This document shows, in pieces, positions 9,594 to 17,763 of a stretch of 64,000 nt of DNA. The translations under genes were made by a program, and so were the position numbers. A model generated the notes under the pieces. It had not been told where the DNA came from. It searched no databases and worked only from the letters and a program-made list of their open reading frames with translations. Numbering within the stretch: position 1 is the stretch's first letter; each line of letters begins with the position of its first letter. Source of the stretch: Candidatus Accumulibacter aalborgensis (GTDB lineage Bacteria > Pseudomonadota > Gammaproteobacteria > Burkholderiales > Rhodocyclaceae); assembly GCF_900089955.1 (NCBI RefSeq), contig NZ_FLQX01000001.1, positions 62,001 through 126,000 on the forward strand. Direction: 5' to 3'.

Positions 9594-10088
9594 TCAGCTA
9601 TTGAGCGCCATCGCCTTGGCACGCGGTCGTGCGCTGACCCGACGCCGCGCATCGTGCAGGACGGCGATCTCGCCACCCTGCTTCTTGAGCTGTTGCTCGA
9701 CGAGTTCGTTCAGCGTCACCGAGCTCAGATACTCGAACATCTTGTCGTTGAGCGTCGACCATAACTCATGCGTCATACAGCGTTCGTCGTCGTGGCAGTT
9801 CTCACGGCCACCGCACTGCGTGGCGTCGAGGGGCTCGTCCACCGCGCGGATGATATCGGTGACGGTCATCAGGGTCGTTGAGCGCGCCAGACAGTAACCA
9901 CCACCAGGACCACGCACGCTGTCTACCAGTCCGTAGCGACGCAGCTTGCCAAACAATTGCTCCAGATAGGACAGCGATATTTTCTGGCGCTCGCTGATTC
10001 CAGCCAGAGTTACCGGCCCCTCGCTGCAGCGCAGCGCCAGGTCGATCATCGCGGTCACCGCGAAACGTCCTTTGGTCGTTAGTCTCAT
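9594..10088 (-). CDS. iscR: IscR, Fe-S-dependent Rrf2-family regulator
   Basis: 164 residues from MRLTTKGRFA. An N-terminal winged helix is followed by the [2Fe-2S] ligands Cys92, Cys98, Cys104 and His107 (CGGRENCHDDERCMTHELW), an exact match in number and spacing to E. coli IscR. It represses its own operon when loaded with a cluster. A good sigma-70 promoter and an IscR-type palindrome lie directly upstream. Confidence 0.97.
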   Translation of the reverse strand: MRLTTKGRFAVTAMIDLALRCSEGPVTLAGISERQKISLSYLEQLFGKLRRYGLVDSVRGPGGGYCLARSTTLMTVTDIIRAVDEPLDATQCGGRENCHDDERCMTHELWSTLNDKMFEYLSSVTLNELVEQQLKKQGGEIAVLHDARRRVSARPRAKAMALNS

Positions 10089-10104
10089 CTTGTCTCCACC
10101 CATA

Positions 10105-10129
10105 ATAGTTGATTGGATTGGTACACTAT
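10105..10129 (-). promoter_or_regulatory. IscR type-1-like operator
   Basis: A 25-bp imperfect palindrome with outer half-sites ATAGT and ACTAT, fitting the length and outer symmetry of the type-1 IscR box (ATASYYGACT, 5 bp, AGTCRRSTAT). The left arm ATAGTTGATT matches at nine of ten positions. The right arm has three mismatches. It overlaps the -10 element of the iscR promoter, as expected for autorepression. Confidence 0.65.
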
Positions 10130-10153
10130 AGTGACTGCTTTCATATTAGTCAA
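10125..10153 (-). promoter_or_regulatory. iscR operon sigma-70 promoter
   Basis: On the minus strand the -35 TTGACT (10148-10153) and -10 TATAGT (10125-10130) are separated by exactly 17 bp. The predicted start is about 30 bp upstream of the iscR ATG. The -35 overlaps the cysE stop codon, so iscR has its own promoter despite following cysE closely. Confidence 0.75.
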
Positions 10154-10898
10154 CTATTTTACTCAAGTATTGCGGATCGAACTGGTCGGCTGTCGCCAGT
10201 TCGCCTTCGACATCGACACCGGCCTTCTCCAGCTTCCTGAGCAGCAATTCGAAGCGCCGATCAACCGCCACTGCATGGTCGAGAAGGCCATGAATGGCCT
10301 TGGCCAGCGGGTCGTCCTGATCACCGGCCAGCGCGTACGCCGAGAAGCCCAACTGCCCGGCCATCTCCTCGCGCTTGCGGGCCTGCGCGCTATCGATGAT
10401 GCGCGCCGGATTGCCCACCGCCGTCGCTCCCGCCGGCACGTCCTTGACGACCACGGCGTTGGAACCGACCTTGGCCGAAGCGCCGATCGTGATTGGCCCC
10501 AGCACCTTGGCGCCGGCACCGATCACCACGCCGTTCTCCAGCGTCGGATGGCGCCGGCCCTTGTTCCATGAGGTGCCACCGAGCGTGACCCCGTGGTACA
10601 GCGTCACGTCGTCGCCAATGACCGCCGTCTCGCCAATCACCACGCCCATTCCGTGATCGATGAACAGGCGACGTCCGATAGTTACTCCGGGATGGATCTC
10701 AATGCCGGTGAAGAAACGTGCCAGGTGCGAAACCAGGCGACCGAGCCAGCGCAAGCGGTGCGTCCATAACCAATGCGCGCGTCTGTGCGCGACCATCGCG
10801 TGAACGCCCGGATAACAGGTCAACACTTCCCAGAAGTTGCGGGCAGCAGGGTCACGGTCGAACACTGATTGGATATCTTCGCGCAGGCGGCTGAACAT
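10146..10898 (-). CDS. cysE: Serine O-acetyltransferase
   Basis: 250 residues. An N-terminal helical region ([18 protein letters not shown]) precedes a left-handed beta-helix of hexapeptide repeats, with [13 protein letters not shown], the catalytic His/Asp region, and [16 protein letters not shown]. It makes O-acetylserine, the precursor of cysteine, which then feeds the isc desulfurases encoded downstream. The C terminus is about 60 residues beyond the beta-helix, a normal cysE length. Confidence 0.95.
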   Translation of the reverse strand: MFSRLREDIQSVFDRDPAARNFWEVLTCYPGVHAMVAHRRAHWLWTHRLRWLGRLVSHLARFFTGIEIHPGVTIGRRLFIDHGMGVVIGETAVIGDDVTLYHGVTLGGTSWNKGRRHPTLENGVVIGAGAKVLGPITIGASAKVGSNAVVVKDVPAGATAVGNPARIIDSAQARKREEMAGQLGFSAYALAGDQDDPLAKAIHGLLDHAVAVDRRFELLLRKLEKAGVDVEGELATADQFDPQYLSKIVD

Positions 10899-10941
10899 GT
10901 GAGAGAAAGTCCTTGTTCATGTAGGGGCAGGATACAATACC

Positions 10942-11757
10942 CTACTGTTTACGTCCACTATCGTCCTGCCTCGCCTCGCGCGACTCGCCCTTCCCAGTCA
11001 GCGTATGTTCTACCGCGTCGAGCAGCCCGCGCAGGATGTTGATCTCATCGCTTTCGAGTTCGGCTCGTCCGAACAGGCGCCGCAGCTTGGGCACCAGGCG
11101 GCGCGGGTGCTGCGGGTCGAGGAAGCCGCTAGCCACCATCACCCGCTCGAGATGCTGGTAAAAGCGCTCTACATCCTGATAAGCCGCCAGCGGCGTGGCA
11201 AAGGGCACGGCTTTGCTCACCACCGGCGGGCGACCACCAAAAGCCGCCAGGCGCAATTCGTAACACAACAGTTGCACCGCCGAAGCCAGGTTGAGCGAAG
11301 TGTACTCAGGGTTCGCTGGAATGAACACCGTCCGCTGGCAGCGCTGTACCTCGGCGTTCGACAGGCCCGCGGTCTCGTTGCCAAACAGCAAGGCAACCTC
11401 ACCCTCGTCGGTCCTGGCCAGAATATCGGTCGCTGCCAGACGCGCCGGCATCGCTGGTGGGCCAAGGTTGCGATGTCGCGCCGACAGTGCGTAGGCATGG
11501 ACGGTATCGGCCAGCGCTTCATCGAGAGTCGCATACACCTCGGCCTGCGCGAGGATGTCGTCGGCCCCTGCCGCTCGGGCGACCGCTTGGTCATCCGGAA
11601 AACGCTTCGGATTGACGAGCAGCAAGCGCGACAGGCCCATCGTCTTCATCGCGCGGGCCGCCGCGCCGATATTGCCCGGATGGCTGGTGTGCGACAGGAC
11701 GACCCGGATTCGGTCGAGCGGCAAACCGGAAGAATGAGACCTTGCAGGCCTGTTCAT
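10942..11757 (-). CDS. trmJ: TrmJ, tRNA Cm32/Um32 methyltransferase
   Basis: 271 residues from the ATG at 11757. A SPOUT-family fold is supported by LSHTSHPGNIGAAARAMKTMG at the N terminus (the NIGAAAR motif), LFGNETAGLSNAE, and PANPEYTSLNLASAVQ near the SAM knot. It 2'-O-methylates position 32 of several tRNAs. An in-frame TTG nine codons upstream is possible but less likely. Order trmJ-cysE-iscR is common in beta- and gammaproteobacteria. Confidence 0.92.
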   Translation of the reverse strand: MNRPARSHSSGLPLDRIRVVLSHTSHPGNIGAAARAMKTMGLSRLLLVNPKRFPDDQAVARAAGADDILAQAEVYATLDEALADTVHAYALSARHRNLGPPAMPARLAATDILARTDEGEVALLFGNETAGLSNAEVQRCQRTVFIPANPEYTSLNLASAVQLLCYELRLAAFGGRPPVVSKAVPFATPLAAYQDVERFYQHLERVMVASGFLDPQHPRRLVPKLRRLFGRAELESDEINILRGLLDAVEHTLTGKGESREARQDDSGRKQ

Positions 11758-11822
11758 ATTAGAATCGGGGATCTTCCACACCAATCGGGCGGCACCGGCG
11801 GCGCGTCGGGTTGTTCACAATC

Positions 11823-12632
11823 ATGCATCCAGCTCTCAACATCATCATCAAGGCGGCGCGGCGCGCCAGCCAGATCATCAACCGCGCATCGCTGGACCTG
11901 GGTCACCTGCAGGTCACGACCAAGCGCCAGAGCGACTTTGTCACCGAAGTCGACAAAGCTGCCGAAGCTGCGATCATCGAGGTATTGCGTGACGCGTATC
12001 CAGAATATGGCATTCTAGCAGAAGAGTCGGGCCTGACTGCCGGCCAGGCCAGCGGCGGCGAGTATCAGTGGATCATCGATCCGCTCGACGGAACGACCAA
12101 CTTCATCCACGGCTTTCCGCAATACGCAATTTCGATTGCGCTGGCGCATCGCGGACAGATCACCCAATCGGTGGTCTACGACACGGTGCGCAACGAGATG
12201 TTTACCGCCAGCAAGGGTGGCGGCGCCTTCCTCAACGACCGCCGAATCCGCGTCAGCAAGTGCCTCAGGCTAGAAGACGCGCTGATCGGTACCGGCTTCC
12301 CCTACCGCGTCTATGACCACATCAACGCCTACCTCGCGATTTTCAAGGATCTGGCGAAAAAAACTTCCGGCATGCGCCGCCCTGGTGCCGCTTCGCTTGA
12401 TCTGGCCTACGTCGCCTGTGGCCGCTTCGACGGGTTCTGGGAATTTGGTCTTTCCCCATGGGATATTGCCGGTGGCGCGCTACTGATAACCGAGGCCGGC
12501 GGACTGATCGGCGACCTTGCCGGCAACGAAACCTACCTGCAATCCGGCAACGTCGTCGCCGGCAATCCCAAGATTTTCGCACAACTGCTGCAGGTGATAG
12601 ACAGCCACCGCACGCCTGCTCTGATGGCCTGA
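11823..12632 (+). CDS. suhB: SuhB, inositol-1-monophosphatase family
   Basis: 269 residues from the ATG at 11823. The Mg-binding motifs of the family are present: GILAEESG, IDPLDGTTNFIHG and WDIAGGALLITEAGG. In bacteria SuhB is an inositol phosphatase that also acts in rRNA antitermination with the Nus factors. It is divergent from trmJ, with about 65 bp between the two starts. Confidence 0.95.
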   Translation: MHPALNIIIKAARRASQIINRASLDLGHLQVTTKRQSDFVTEVDKAAEAAIIEVLRDAYPEYGILAEESGLTAGQASGGEYQWIIDPLDGTTNFIHGFPQYAISIALAHRGQITQSVVYDTVRNEMFTASKGGGAFLNDRRIRVSKCLRLEDALIGTGFPYRVYDHINAYLAIFKDLAKKTSGMRRPGAASLDLAYVACGRFDGFWEFGLSPWDIAGGALLITEAGGLIGDLAGNETYLQSGNVVAGNPKIFAQLLQVIDSHRTPALMA

Positions 12633-12674
12633 GCGGCGGCGACTGCCGCTCGTTGGAACTTCCGCAAGGAAGTT
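12631..12674. terminator. Two stem-loops between convergent suhB and curA-like gene
   Basis: Two perfect 7-bp hairpins: GAGCGGC/GCCGCTC at 12631-12651, and AACTTCC/GGAAGTT with a GCAA tetraloop at 12657-12674. They overlap the suhB stop region and the stop codon of the convergent reductase gene. A bidirectional terminator is likely from position, though there is no strong U tract. Confidence 0.5.
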
Positions 12675-13707
12675 AGTCGTTGCCGACACGAATGATGAGC
12701 TTGCCGAAGTTCCTGCCGTCAAGCAGACCGATGAAGGCCTGGGGAGCGTTCTCCAGTCCGTCGACCAGGTCTTCGCGGAATTTCACCTTCCCCACCTTGA
12801 GCCAGGTGCTCATCTGGCTCAAGAACTCGCCGTAGCGCGGGCCGTAGTCGTCGAAGATGATGAAACCCTGCATCTTGATGCGCCGGGTAAGCAGCGTGCG
12901 GGTCAGCAAACCGAGCCGGTCCGGACCCGGCGGCAAGTCGGTGTCGTTGTAGTGGGCGATCAGCCCGCACAAGGGAACGCGTGCGCTGACGTTCAACAAG
13001 GGCAGGACAGCGTCGAAGACCGCGCCACCGACGTTCTCGAAGTAGACGTCGATGCCTTTCGGGCAGGCAGTTGCCAGTTGTTGGCTGAGACCGGTGCTGC
13101 GGCGGTCGATACAGGCATCGAAGCCCAACTCGTCGACCACGAAGCGACATTTGTCCTCGCCACCGGCGATACCCACGACGCGGCAACCTTTGAGCCTGGC
13201 GATTTGCCCCACCACCGAGCCGACAGCCCCGCTCGCTGCGGCGACGACCACCGTTTCCCCTGCTCTTGGCTGGCCGATGTCGAGCAAGCCCATGTAGGCC
13301 GTGAAACCGGGCATGCCGAGGGCGCCGAGGGCCAGCGAAGGGTGCGGCATCCGGGTATCGAGCCGGGTGAGATTCGTTCCGTTGGCGAGAGCATAGTCCT
13401 GCCAGCCGCCGTAGCCGACGACCAGGTCGCCTGCCTGATAGTCCTGGTGTCGCGAAGCTTCCACCCGTGCGATGGTGCCGCCGACCATCACGTCACCCAC
13501 CGCCACCGGTTCGGCATAGGACGGTGCCTCGCTCATTCGGCCGCGCATGTACGGGTCAAGCGAGAGATACAGAGTACGCATCAGCACCTGCCCGGTTGAG
13601 GGAACTGGAACGGCGCCGGTTTCAAGGCGGAAGTTTTCCGCAGTCGGCGCACCAGCAGGGCGGGAGTTGAGGACGATCCTGCGATTGACGGTGTTGCCTT
13701 GGGCCAT
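12673..13707 (-). CDS. NADP-dependent MDR oxidoreductase (CurA / leukotriene B4 12-hydroxydehydrogenase type)
   Basis: 344 residues. The N-terminal RRIVLNSRPAGAPTAENF and LSLDPYMRGRM are signatures of zinc-independent medium-chain reductases such as E. coli CurA. The nucleotide-binding domain (about 145-250) has VVAAASGAVGSVVGQIA and the NADPH-contacting GGEDKC, then VYFENVGG. It reduces alpha,beta-unsaturated ketones with NADPH. Physiological substrate unknown. No operon partner: suhB is convergent and tRNAs lie upstream. Confidence 0.88.
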   Translation of the reverse strand: MAQGNTVNRRIVLNSRPAGAPTAENFRLETGAVPVPSTGQVLMRTLYLSLDPYMRGRMSEAPSYAEPVAVGDVMVGGTIARVEASRHQDYQAGDLVVGYGGWQDYALANGTNLTRLDTRMPHPSLALGALGMPGFTAYMGLLDIGQPRAGETVVVAAASGAVGSVVGQIARLKGCRVVGIAGGEDKCRFVVDELGFDACIDRRSTGLSQQLATACPKGIDVYFENVGGAVFDAVLPLLNVSARVPLCGLIAHYNDTDLPPGPDRLGLLTRTLLTRRIKMQGFIIFDDYGPRYGEFLSQMSTWLKVGKVKFREDLVDGLENAPQAFIGLLDGRNFGKLIIRVGND

Positions 13708-14086
13708 GGGGGGTCCACCTTACTATAACTTGCCCCCTTCTCCCCCTCGCCGGAACTGCTGTTCTGGGCCGACAAGCGGGCCGGTGGACTGCTCGAAGCC
13801 CTGCAAGTGGACTCCTGAATACCCGTAAATCGGTGGCCGATGGGGGGCGCACTGGCCAAGGCGATCGTTTACAGTCTGCGGCGGTGGCTGGCCTGTGTCT
13901 GGCTTACCGACACCCTGGAGAAGCTCCCCTCCTGGCCGAACAGCCGGCATCGACGAGTTGTTGCCTCTCAAACAATCCGCGTGATTGTGCGCACCCAGCG
14001 GTGGGTGCGCTGAACGCTTACACCACAAGCCTTTGAAGCGATGCTGTACTGCCGCATCAGGCCGCTGCCTAAAAACGCGGAATCGC
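13708..14086. other. 379-bp intergenic stretch without a recognisable gene
   Basis: No convincing gene. Short open frames on both strands have no family resemblance and no good ribosome site. The one structure I see is a 9-bp perfect stem with a 4-nt loop at 13989-14010 (GCGCACCCA / TGGGTGCGC), downstream of tRNA-Glu on its strand. It could be a processing or termination hairpin, but no T run follows. Confidence 0.5.
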
Positions 14087-14162
14087 TGGCGTCCCCACGG
14101 GGATTCGAACCCCGGTACCTACCGTGAAAGGGTAGTGTCCTAGGCCTCTAGACGATGGGGAC
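14087..14162 (-). tRNA. tRNA-Glu (UUC)
   Basis: 76 nt including an encoded CCA. Acceptor stem GTCCCCA/TGGGGAC with discriminator G, T-loop GTTCGAATC, anticodon loop CTTTCAC with anticodon TTC (14126-14128). It follows tRNA-Ala by 24 bp on the same strand and is presumably co-transcribed with it. Confidence 0.96.
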
Positions 14163-14186
14163 CTGAACAGGTTTCCTTCGACTTGC

Positions 14187-14262
<76 letters not shown>

Positions 14263-14277
14263 TCGAAAGAAGGACGG

Positions 14278-14306
14278 ATTATAGAGTTCCCGGCCTTCGT
14301 TGTAAA
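14278..14306 (-). promoter_or_regulatory. Promoter of the tRNA-Ala/tRNA-Glu operon
   Basis: Minus-strand -35 TTTACA (14301-14306) and a perfect -10 TATAAT (14278-14283) with a 17-bp spacer. Expected start near 14271, about 9 bp before the mature tRNA-Ala 5' end. GC-rich sequence follows the -10, as in stringently controlled promoters. Confidence 0.8.
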
Positions 14307-14734
14307 GCACTGCACTAGCACTGCTCCACCTGCAAGCAAGAATCTCAGATTCAGTCAACGGTCGTGTCTGGGGCTTTTGAGGAGTTACCTCCAAGGATAC
14401 TTGAGACTTCGTTTCCACGTGCAAATTCCACTCGCGCTGGAAAGCGGAATGCGAAGAGAGGACAACAGCAAAAGTTGGCCAAGACTGCCCCATAGGAAAC
14501 AGCCTGGCCGACAGGACTCTCGCTCTCCTCGTATCGAACGGCGTATCGTCGTCACTGACACGCGCAGTAAGTGCGGCTGCTTTCGCTGCCAGAGCAGAGT
14601 CTGTGTGCTACAGTCGCTGCCTTCCAGCCGGGGTGAATCGCTTGCCGGGCGGGCGACTGGCCGGGGTGCTCGAGCGCTGCCCGCCAACCACGGTAACTCA
14701 CAGGAAAGCTGAAACCTGCAGGGAGAGATAGTCG
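14307..14734. other. Intergenic stretch without a recognisable gene
   Basis: No supported gene on either strand between the tRNA promoter and the hydrolase gene. Open frames here overlap the tRNA or lack family signals. A GGGAGAG ribosome site at about 14720 belongs to the hydrolase. Confidence 0.5.
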
Positions 14735-15634
14735 ATGAGTGTCCGTTCCGAGTTGTCGCGCTGGCTGGCCGGCGGCACGCCGGCATTCGCCGAATGCCAC
14801 GTCCGCTGTGCTTCGGTTTCCGGCCTGCATCGCATGGCCTACACCGAATGGGGCGAGCGCGACAATCCGAACGTTCTGGTTTGCGCGCACGGCCTGACGC
14901 GCAATGGGCGTGACTTCGATGATCTGGCACGGTCGCTGGCCGCGGACTACCGAGTGGTCTGTCCCGATGTCGTCGGGCGCGGGCGCAGCGACTGGCTGCG
15001 TGACCCCTCGTGCTATGCCTTTCCACAGTATGTGGCCGACATGATGGTACTGCTTGCCCGCCTCGACGCCGAATCGATCCATTGGCTCGGCACTTCGATG
15101 GGTGGGCTGATCGGCATGTGGATCGCCAGTCAGGACGACTCGCCGATCACTCGCCTGGTGCTCAACGACGTCGGACCGCTGATCACGGCGGCGTCGCTGC
15201 AGCGGATCAGCGAGTACGTCGGTCGGGCACCGAGGTTCGACACCCATGAGGATGCCGAGAAGTACGTGCGTCTGGTCAGCCAGCCCTTTGGCCCCCTGAG
15301 CGACGCGCAGTGGCGCCATCTCACCGAATTCTGCCTGCAGCGTGCGCCTGATGGACGGCTCGAGATGCGTTACGACCCGGCCATCGGCGAGTCGTTCCGG
15401 CAGGCATTGAGTGCGGGCGACGTTGATCTGTGGCCGATCTACGACTGCATTCGCTGCCCGACGCTGGTTCTGCGCGGTGCCGAGTCGGATCTGCTGACGC
15501 GCGAAACGCTGCACGAGATGGCCTTGCGCGGGCCACGCCCGCAAACCGCAGAAATCGCTGGCGTCGGGCACGCACCGATGTTTCTCGACGCCGGCCAGAT
15601 CGGGATCGTGCGCGATTTTCTGCTCGTCGTGTAA
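14735..15634 (+). CDS. Alpha/beta-fold hydrolase A
   Basis: 299 residues, ATG preceded by GGGAGAG. An alpha/beta hydrolase fold is clear: oxyanion strand VLVCAHGLTRNGRDF, DVVGRGRSDW, nucleophile elbow GTSMGG (Ser catalytic), a later Asp segment after LVLRGAESD, and the His in VGHAPMFL. Substrate unknown; this branch includes esterases and carboxyl-ester hydrolases. It is followed 2 bp later by a second hydrolase of the same fold, so the pair is probably one transcription unit. Confidence 0.85.
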   Translation: MSVRSELSRWLAGGTPAFAECHVRCASVSGLHRMAYTEWGERDNPNVLVCAHGLTRNGRDFDDLARSLAADYRVVCPDVVGRGRSDWLRDPSCYAFPQYVADMMVLLARLDAESIHWLGTSMGGLIGMWIASQDDSPITRLVLNDVGPLITAASLQRISEYVGRAPRFDTHEDAEKYVRLVSQPFGPLSDAQWRHLTEFCLQRAPDGRLEMRYDPAIGESFRQALSAGDVDLWPIYDCIRCPTLVLRGAESDLLTRETLHEMALRGPRPQTAEIAGVGHAPMFLDAGQIGIVRDFLLVV

Positions 15635-15636
15635 CG

Positions 15637-16404
15637 GTGGCCCACATCGAGATCGATGGGCTGACGCTTGAATATCAGCTCATTGCAGCGCAGCGGACCG
15701 ATCGCCCGCCGCTGGTCTTTCTCCATGAGGCGCTGGGCAGTGTGGCGCTGTGGCGTGATTTCCCGGCGCAAGTGGCACAAGCGACCGGCTGTCCGGAGTT
15801 GATCTGGTCGCGCATTGGTCACGGACAGTCGGCTCCGCTGGCCGCACCGCGGACGCCTGGTTACCTGCATGAAGAGGCGCTGCAGCGCCTGCCGCCGCTG
15901 CTCGCCGCGCTGGCCATTGAACGGCCGGTGCTGATCGGGCACAGCGACGGCGGTTCGATCGCCTTGATTTACGCTGCAGCTCTGCCGGATCGGGTAGCCG
16001 GCGTCGTCGTCCTGGCGCCGCACGAGTTCGTCGAGGACAAGGCGCTCGATGGCATCCGTCGTGCGGGTGAGTCGTATGCGCACAGCGAGCGACGGCAGAA
16101 ACTGAGGCGCTACCACCGTGACCCGGATGCCCTTTTCCGCGCTTGGCACGACATCTGGCTGGCCCCGGAATTCCGCTCCTGGGACATTACCGGCTGTCTG
16201 CCGGCGATTCGTTGTCCGCTCCTGGCGATTCAGGGCGAAGACGACGAATACGCGACGATGCGCCAGATCGAGTGCATTGCCGAAGCGGCCCCCGATGTCG
16301 ATCTGCTCAAGCTGGTTGACTGTCGTCACTCGCCACACCGCGACCAGCCGCGGTCGGTCATCGAGGCCCTTGTCCGCTTTGTTGACCGCCTGGGTGGATC
16401 ATGA
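15637..16404 (+). CDS. Alpha/beta-fold hydrolase B
   Basis: 255 residues from a GTG at 15637, right after the stop of hydrolase A. Motifs: FLHEALGSVALW (HG-like oxyanion region in which the usual second Gly is replaced), nucleophile elbow GHSDGG, LAIQGEDDEYA with the catalytic Asp region, and CRHSPHRDQP with the catalytic His. It resembles the family annotated as alpha/beta hydrolase or BioH/PcaD-like. Sequence differs enough from hydrolase A that this is not a recent duplication. Substrate unknown. Confidence 0.83.
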   Translation: MAHIEIDGLTLEYQLIAAQRTDRPPLVFLHEALGSVALWRDFPAQVAQATGCPELIWSRIGHGQSAPLAAPRTPGYLHEEALQRLPPLLAALAIERPVLIGHSDGGSIALIYAAALPDRVAGVVVLAPHEFVEDKALDGIRRAGESYAHSERRQKLRRYHRDPDALFRAWHDIWLAPEFRSWDITGCLPAIRCPLLAIQGEDDEYATMRQIECIAEAAPDVDLLKLVDCRHSPHRDQPRSVIEALVRFVDRLGGS

Positions 16405-16473
16405 AGCACGTAATGGCGCGTGCGACGGTCACCGGTCAAAGCCGGCGCCCGTCGTACGTCGTACCCGCTGTGC

Positions 16474-16956
16474 CTATTTCTTCTCCGGCATGGCGGACGA
16501 ATGATGGCTGGTAATCAGCCACTCGGCGCCATTCCAGCGATAGGTGTAGCTGTAGCGGCCGCTGACCACGGCGCCCGTCCTGGCAAAGGTGAAGGTGTAC
16601 AGGCCGGCATCAAAAGCCGTGTTGCAATCCAACTCGACGAAGCGCAGATCGATTTTGCCGGTGGGCCGGTCTGCCAGGAAATGGTGGAAATAATCCTCTT
16701 TTTCAGCCGGGGTCAAGCGAGGCTTGTTGGAAACGGTGGGCAATAGGATCGACCGCTCGGCGTAGTTGGCTACCACCTTGTGCGCGTCGCCGGTCTGCAA
16801 GGACTGATTCCAGCGATCGAACAAGGCAGCGACTTCCTGTTCGGTCACTGCCTTGCAGCTTTCCGTTCGTGCGCCCTGCGCAGCGGGCGGCATTGTCTCC
16901 TGGGAAGCACATCCGGCAAGAGCCGCAGCCAGCGCAAACAAACCGATCAGTTTCAT
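16474..16956 (-). CDS. SnoaL-like/DUF4440 lipoprotein
   Basis: 160 residues from the ATG at 16956. A lipoprotein signal ends with LAGC (Cys16). The mature part has a cone-shaped NTF2-like fold typical of the SgcJ/EcaC or DUF4440 group: VAALFDRWNQSLQTGDAHKVVANYAERSILLP, then GRYSYTYRWNGAEWLITSHHSS. These domains bind small ligands or form dimers. No catalytic assignment is possible. It stands alone between hydrolase B (convergent) and leuD. Confidence 0.78.
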   Translation of the reverse strand: MKLIGLFALAAALAGCASQETMPPAAQGARTESCKAVTEQEVAALFDRWNQSLQTGDAHKVVANYAERSILLPTVSNKPRLTPAEKEDYFHHFLADRPTGKIDLRFVELDCNTAFDAGLYTFTFARTGAVVSGRYSYTYRWNGAEWLITSHHSSAMPEKK

Positions 16957-17020
16957 TTGAACGTTCCTTTGGTCGTGGGTTGATACAGGGCCGGCTAAGC
17001 ATGCCTGCCGCGTCACTGCA

Positions 17021-17659
17021 CTATTGGAAAAGCCACCGGGCCTCGGCTTTGCGACGCACCTCATAGGCTTTGATCTTGTCGGTGTGCAGCAGGGTCAGGC
17101 CGATGTCGTCGAGGCCATTGAACAAGCGGTGCTTTGACTCGCCATCGACGCTGAAGCGAATCGCCTCGCCCGCCGGAGTGGTCACGGTTTGCGCGCCGAG
17201 GTCGATGGTGAGTTGATAGCCTTCCCGAGCCTCGGTTTCCACGAACAGGCGTTCGACCACGTCGGCCGCCAGGACGATCGGCAGGACGCCGTTCTTGAAG
17301 CAGTTGTTGAAGAAGATGTCGGCAAAACTGGAGGCGATGATGGCGCGAAAGCCATAGTCTTCGAGCGCCCAGGGCGCGTGTTCGCGGCTCGAACCACAGC
17401 CGAAATTCTCGCGCGTGAGGAGGATCGAAGCCCCCTGGTAACGCGGCCGATTGAGCACGAAATCCGCGTTGAGCGGGCGGCCCGAGCAATCCCTGTCCGG
17501 CTCGCCGCGATCCAGATAGCGCCACTCGTCGAAAGCGTTGGGGCCGAAGCCGGAGCGCTTGATCGACTTGAGGAACTGCTTCGGGATAATGGCGTCGGTA
17601 TCGACATTGGCGCGGTCAAGCGGGGCGACGAGACCCTGCAAAGTAGTGAATGGTTTCAT
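17021..17659 (-). CDS. leuD: 3-isopropylmalate dehydratase, small subunit
   Basis: 212 residues. The family blocks are present: [26 protein letters not shown], and [15 protein letters not shown] in the substrate-binding loop. With LeuC it isomerises 2- to 3-isopropylmalate in leucine synthesis. Its ATG overlaps the stop of a 35-codon ORF, which itself overlaps the leuC stop, so the three are coupled. Confidence 0.96.
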   Translation of the reverse strand: MKPFTTLQGLVAPLDRANVDTDAIIPKQFLKSIKRSGFGPNAFDEWRYLDRGEPDRDCSGRPLNADFVLNRPRYQGASILLTRENFGCGSSREHAPWALEDYGFRAIIASSFADIFFNNCFKNGVLPIVLAADVVERLFVETEAREGYQLTIDLGAQTVTTPAGEAIRFSVDGESKHRLFNGLDDIGLTLLHTDKIKAYEVRRKAEARWLFQ

Positions 17660-17763
17660 TGCTTGTCTGCCTGAAGAATGACTTGGCCAGCGCCGCTGTC
17701 CGGTGGGGCGACGCCGATAAGTATGCCTGCGAGTAGGCGTGCTTTCGCCTTTGTGGCGGTCAT
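17656..17763 (-). CDS. 35-residue ORF between leuC and leuD, entericidin-like remnant
   Basis: The ATG overlaps the leuC stop by 4 bp and the TGA overlaps the leuD ATG by 4 bp, so all three frames are coupled. The peptide has a short hydrophobic segment ([12 protein letters not shown]) and a tail [12 protein letters not shown] resembling the GAGKDIQKAGE tail of entericidin-type lipoproteins often found between leuC and leuD in betaproteobacteria (general knowledge, not searched). The lipobox cysteine is missing, so if it is a homolog it is no longer a lipoprotein. It may only serve coupling. Confidence 0.45.
   Translation of the reverse strand: MTATKAKARLLAGILIGVAPPDSGAGQVILQADKQ

Noticed and set aside
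13989-14010. 9-bp hairpin as a tRNA operon terminator
   Set aside because: No T run and 77 bp from the tRNA end; left as a note rather than a terminator call.
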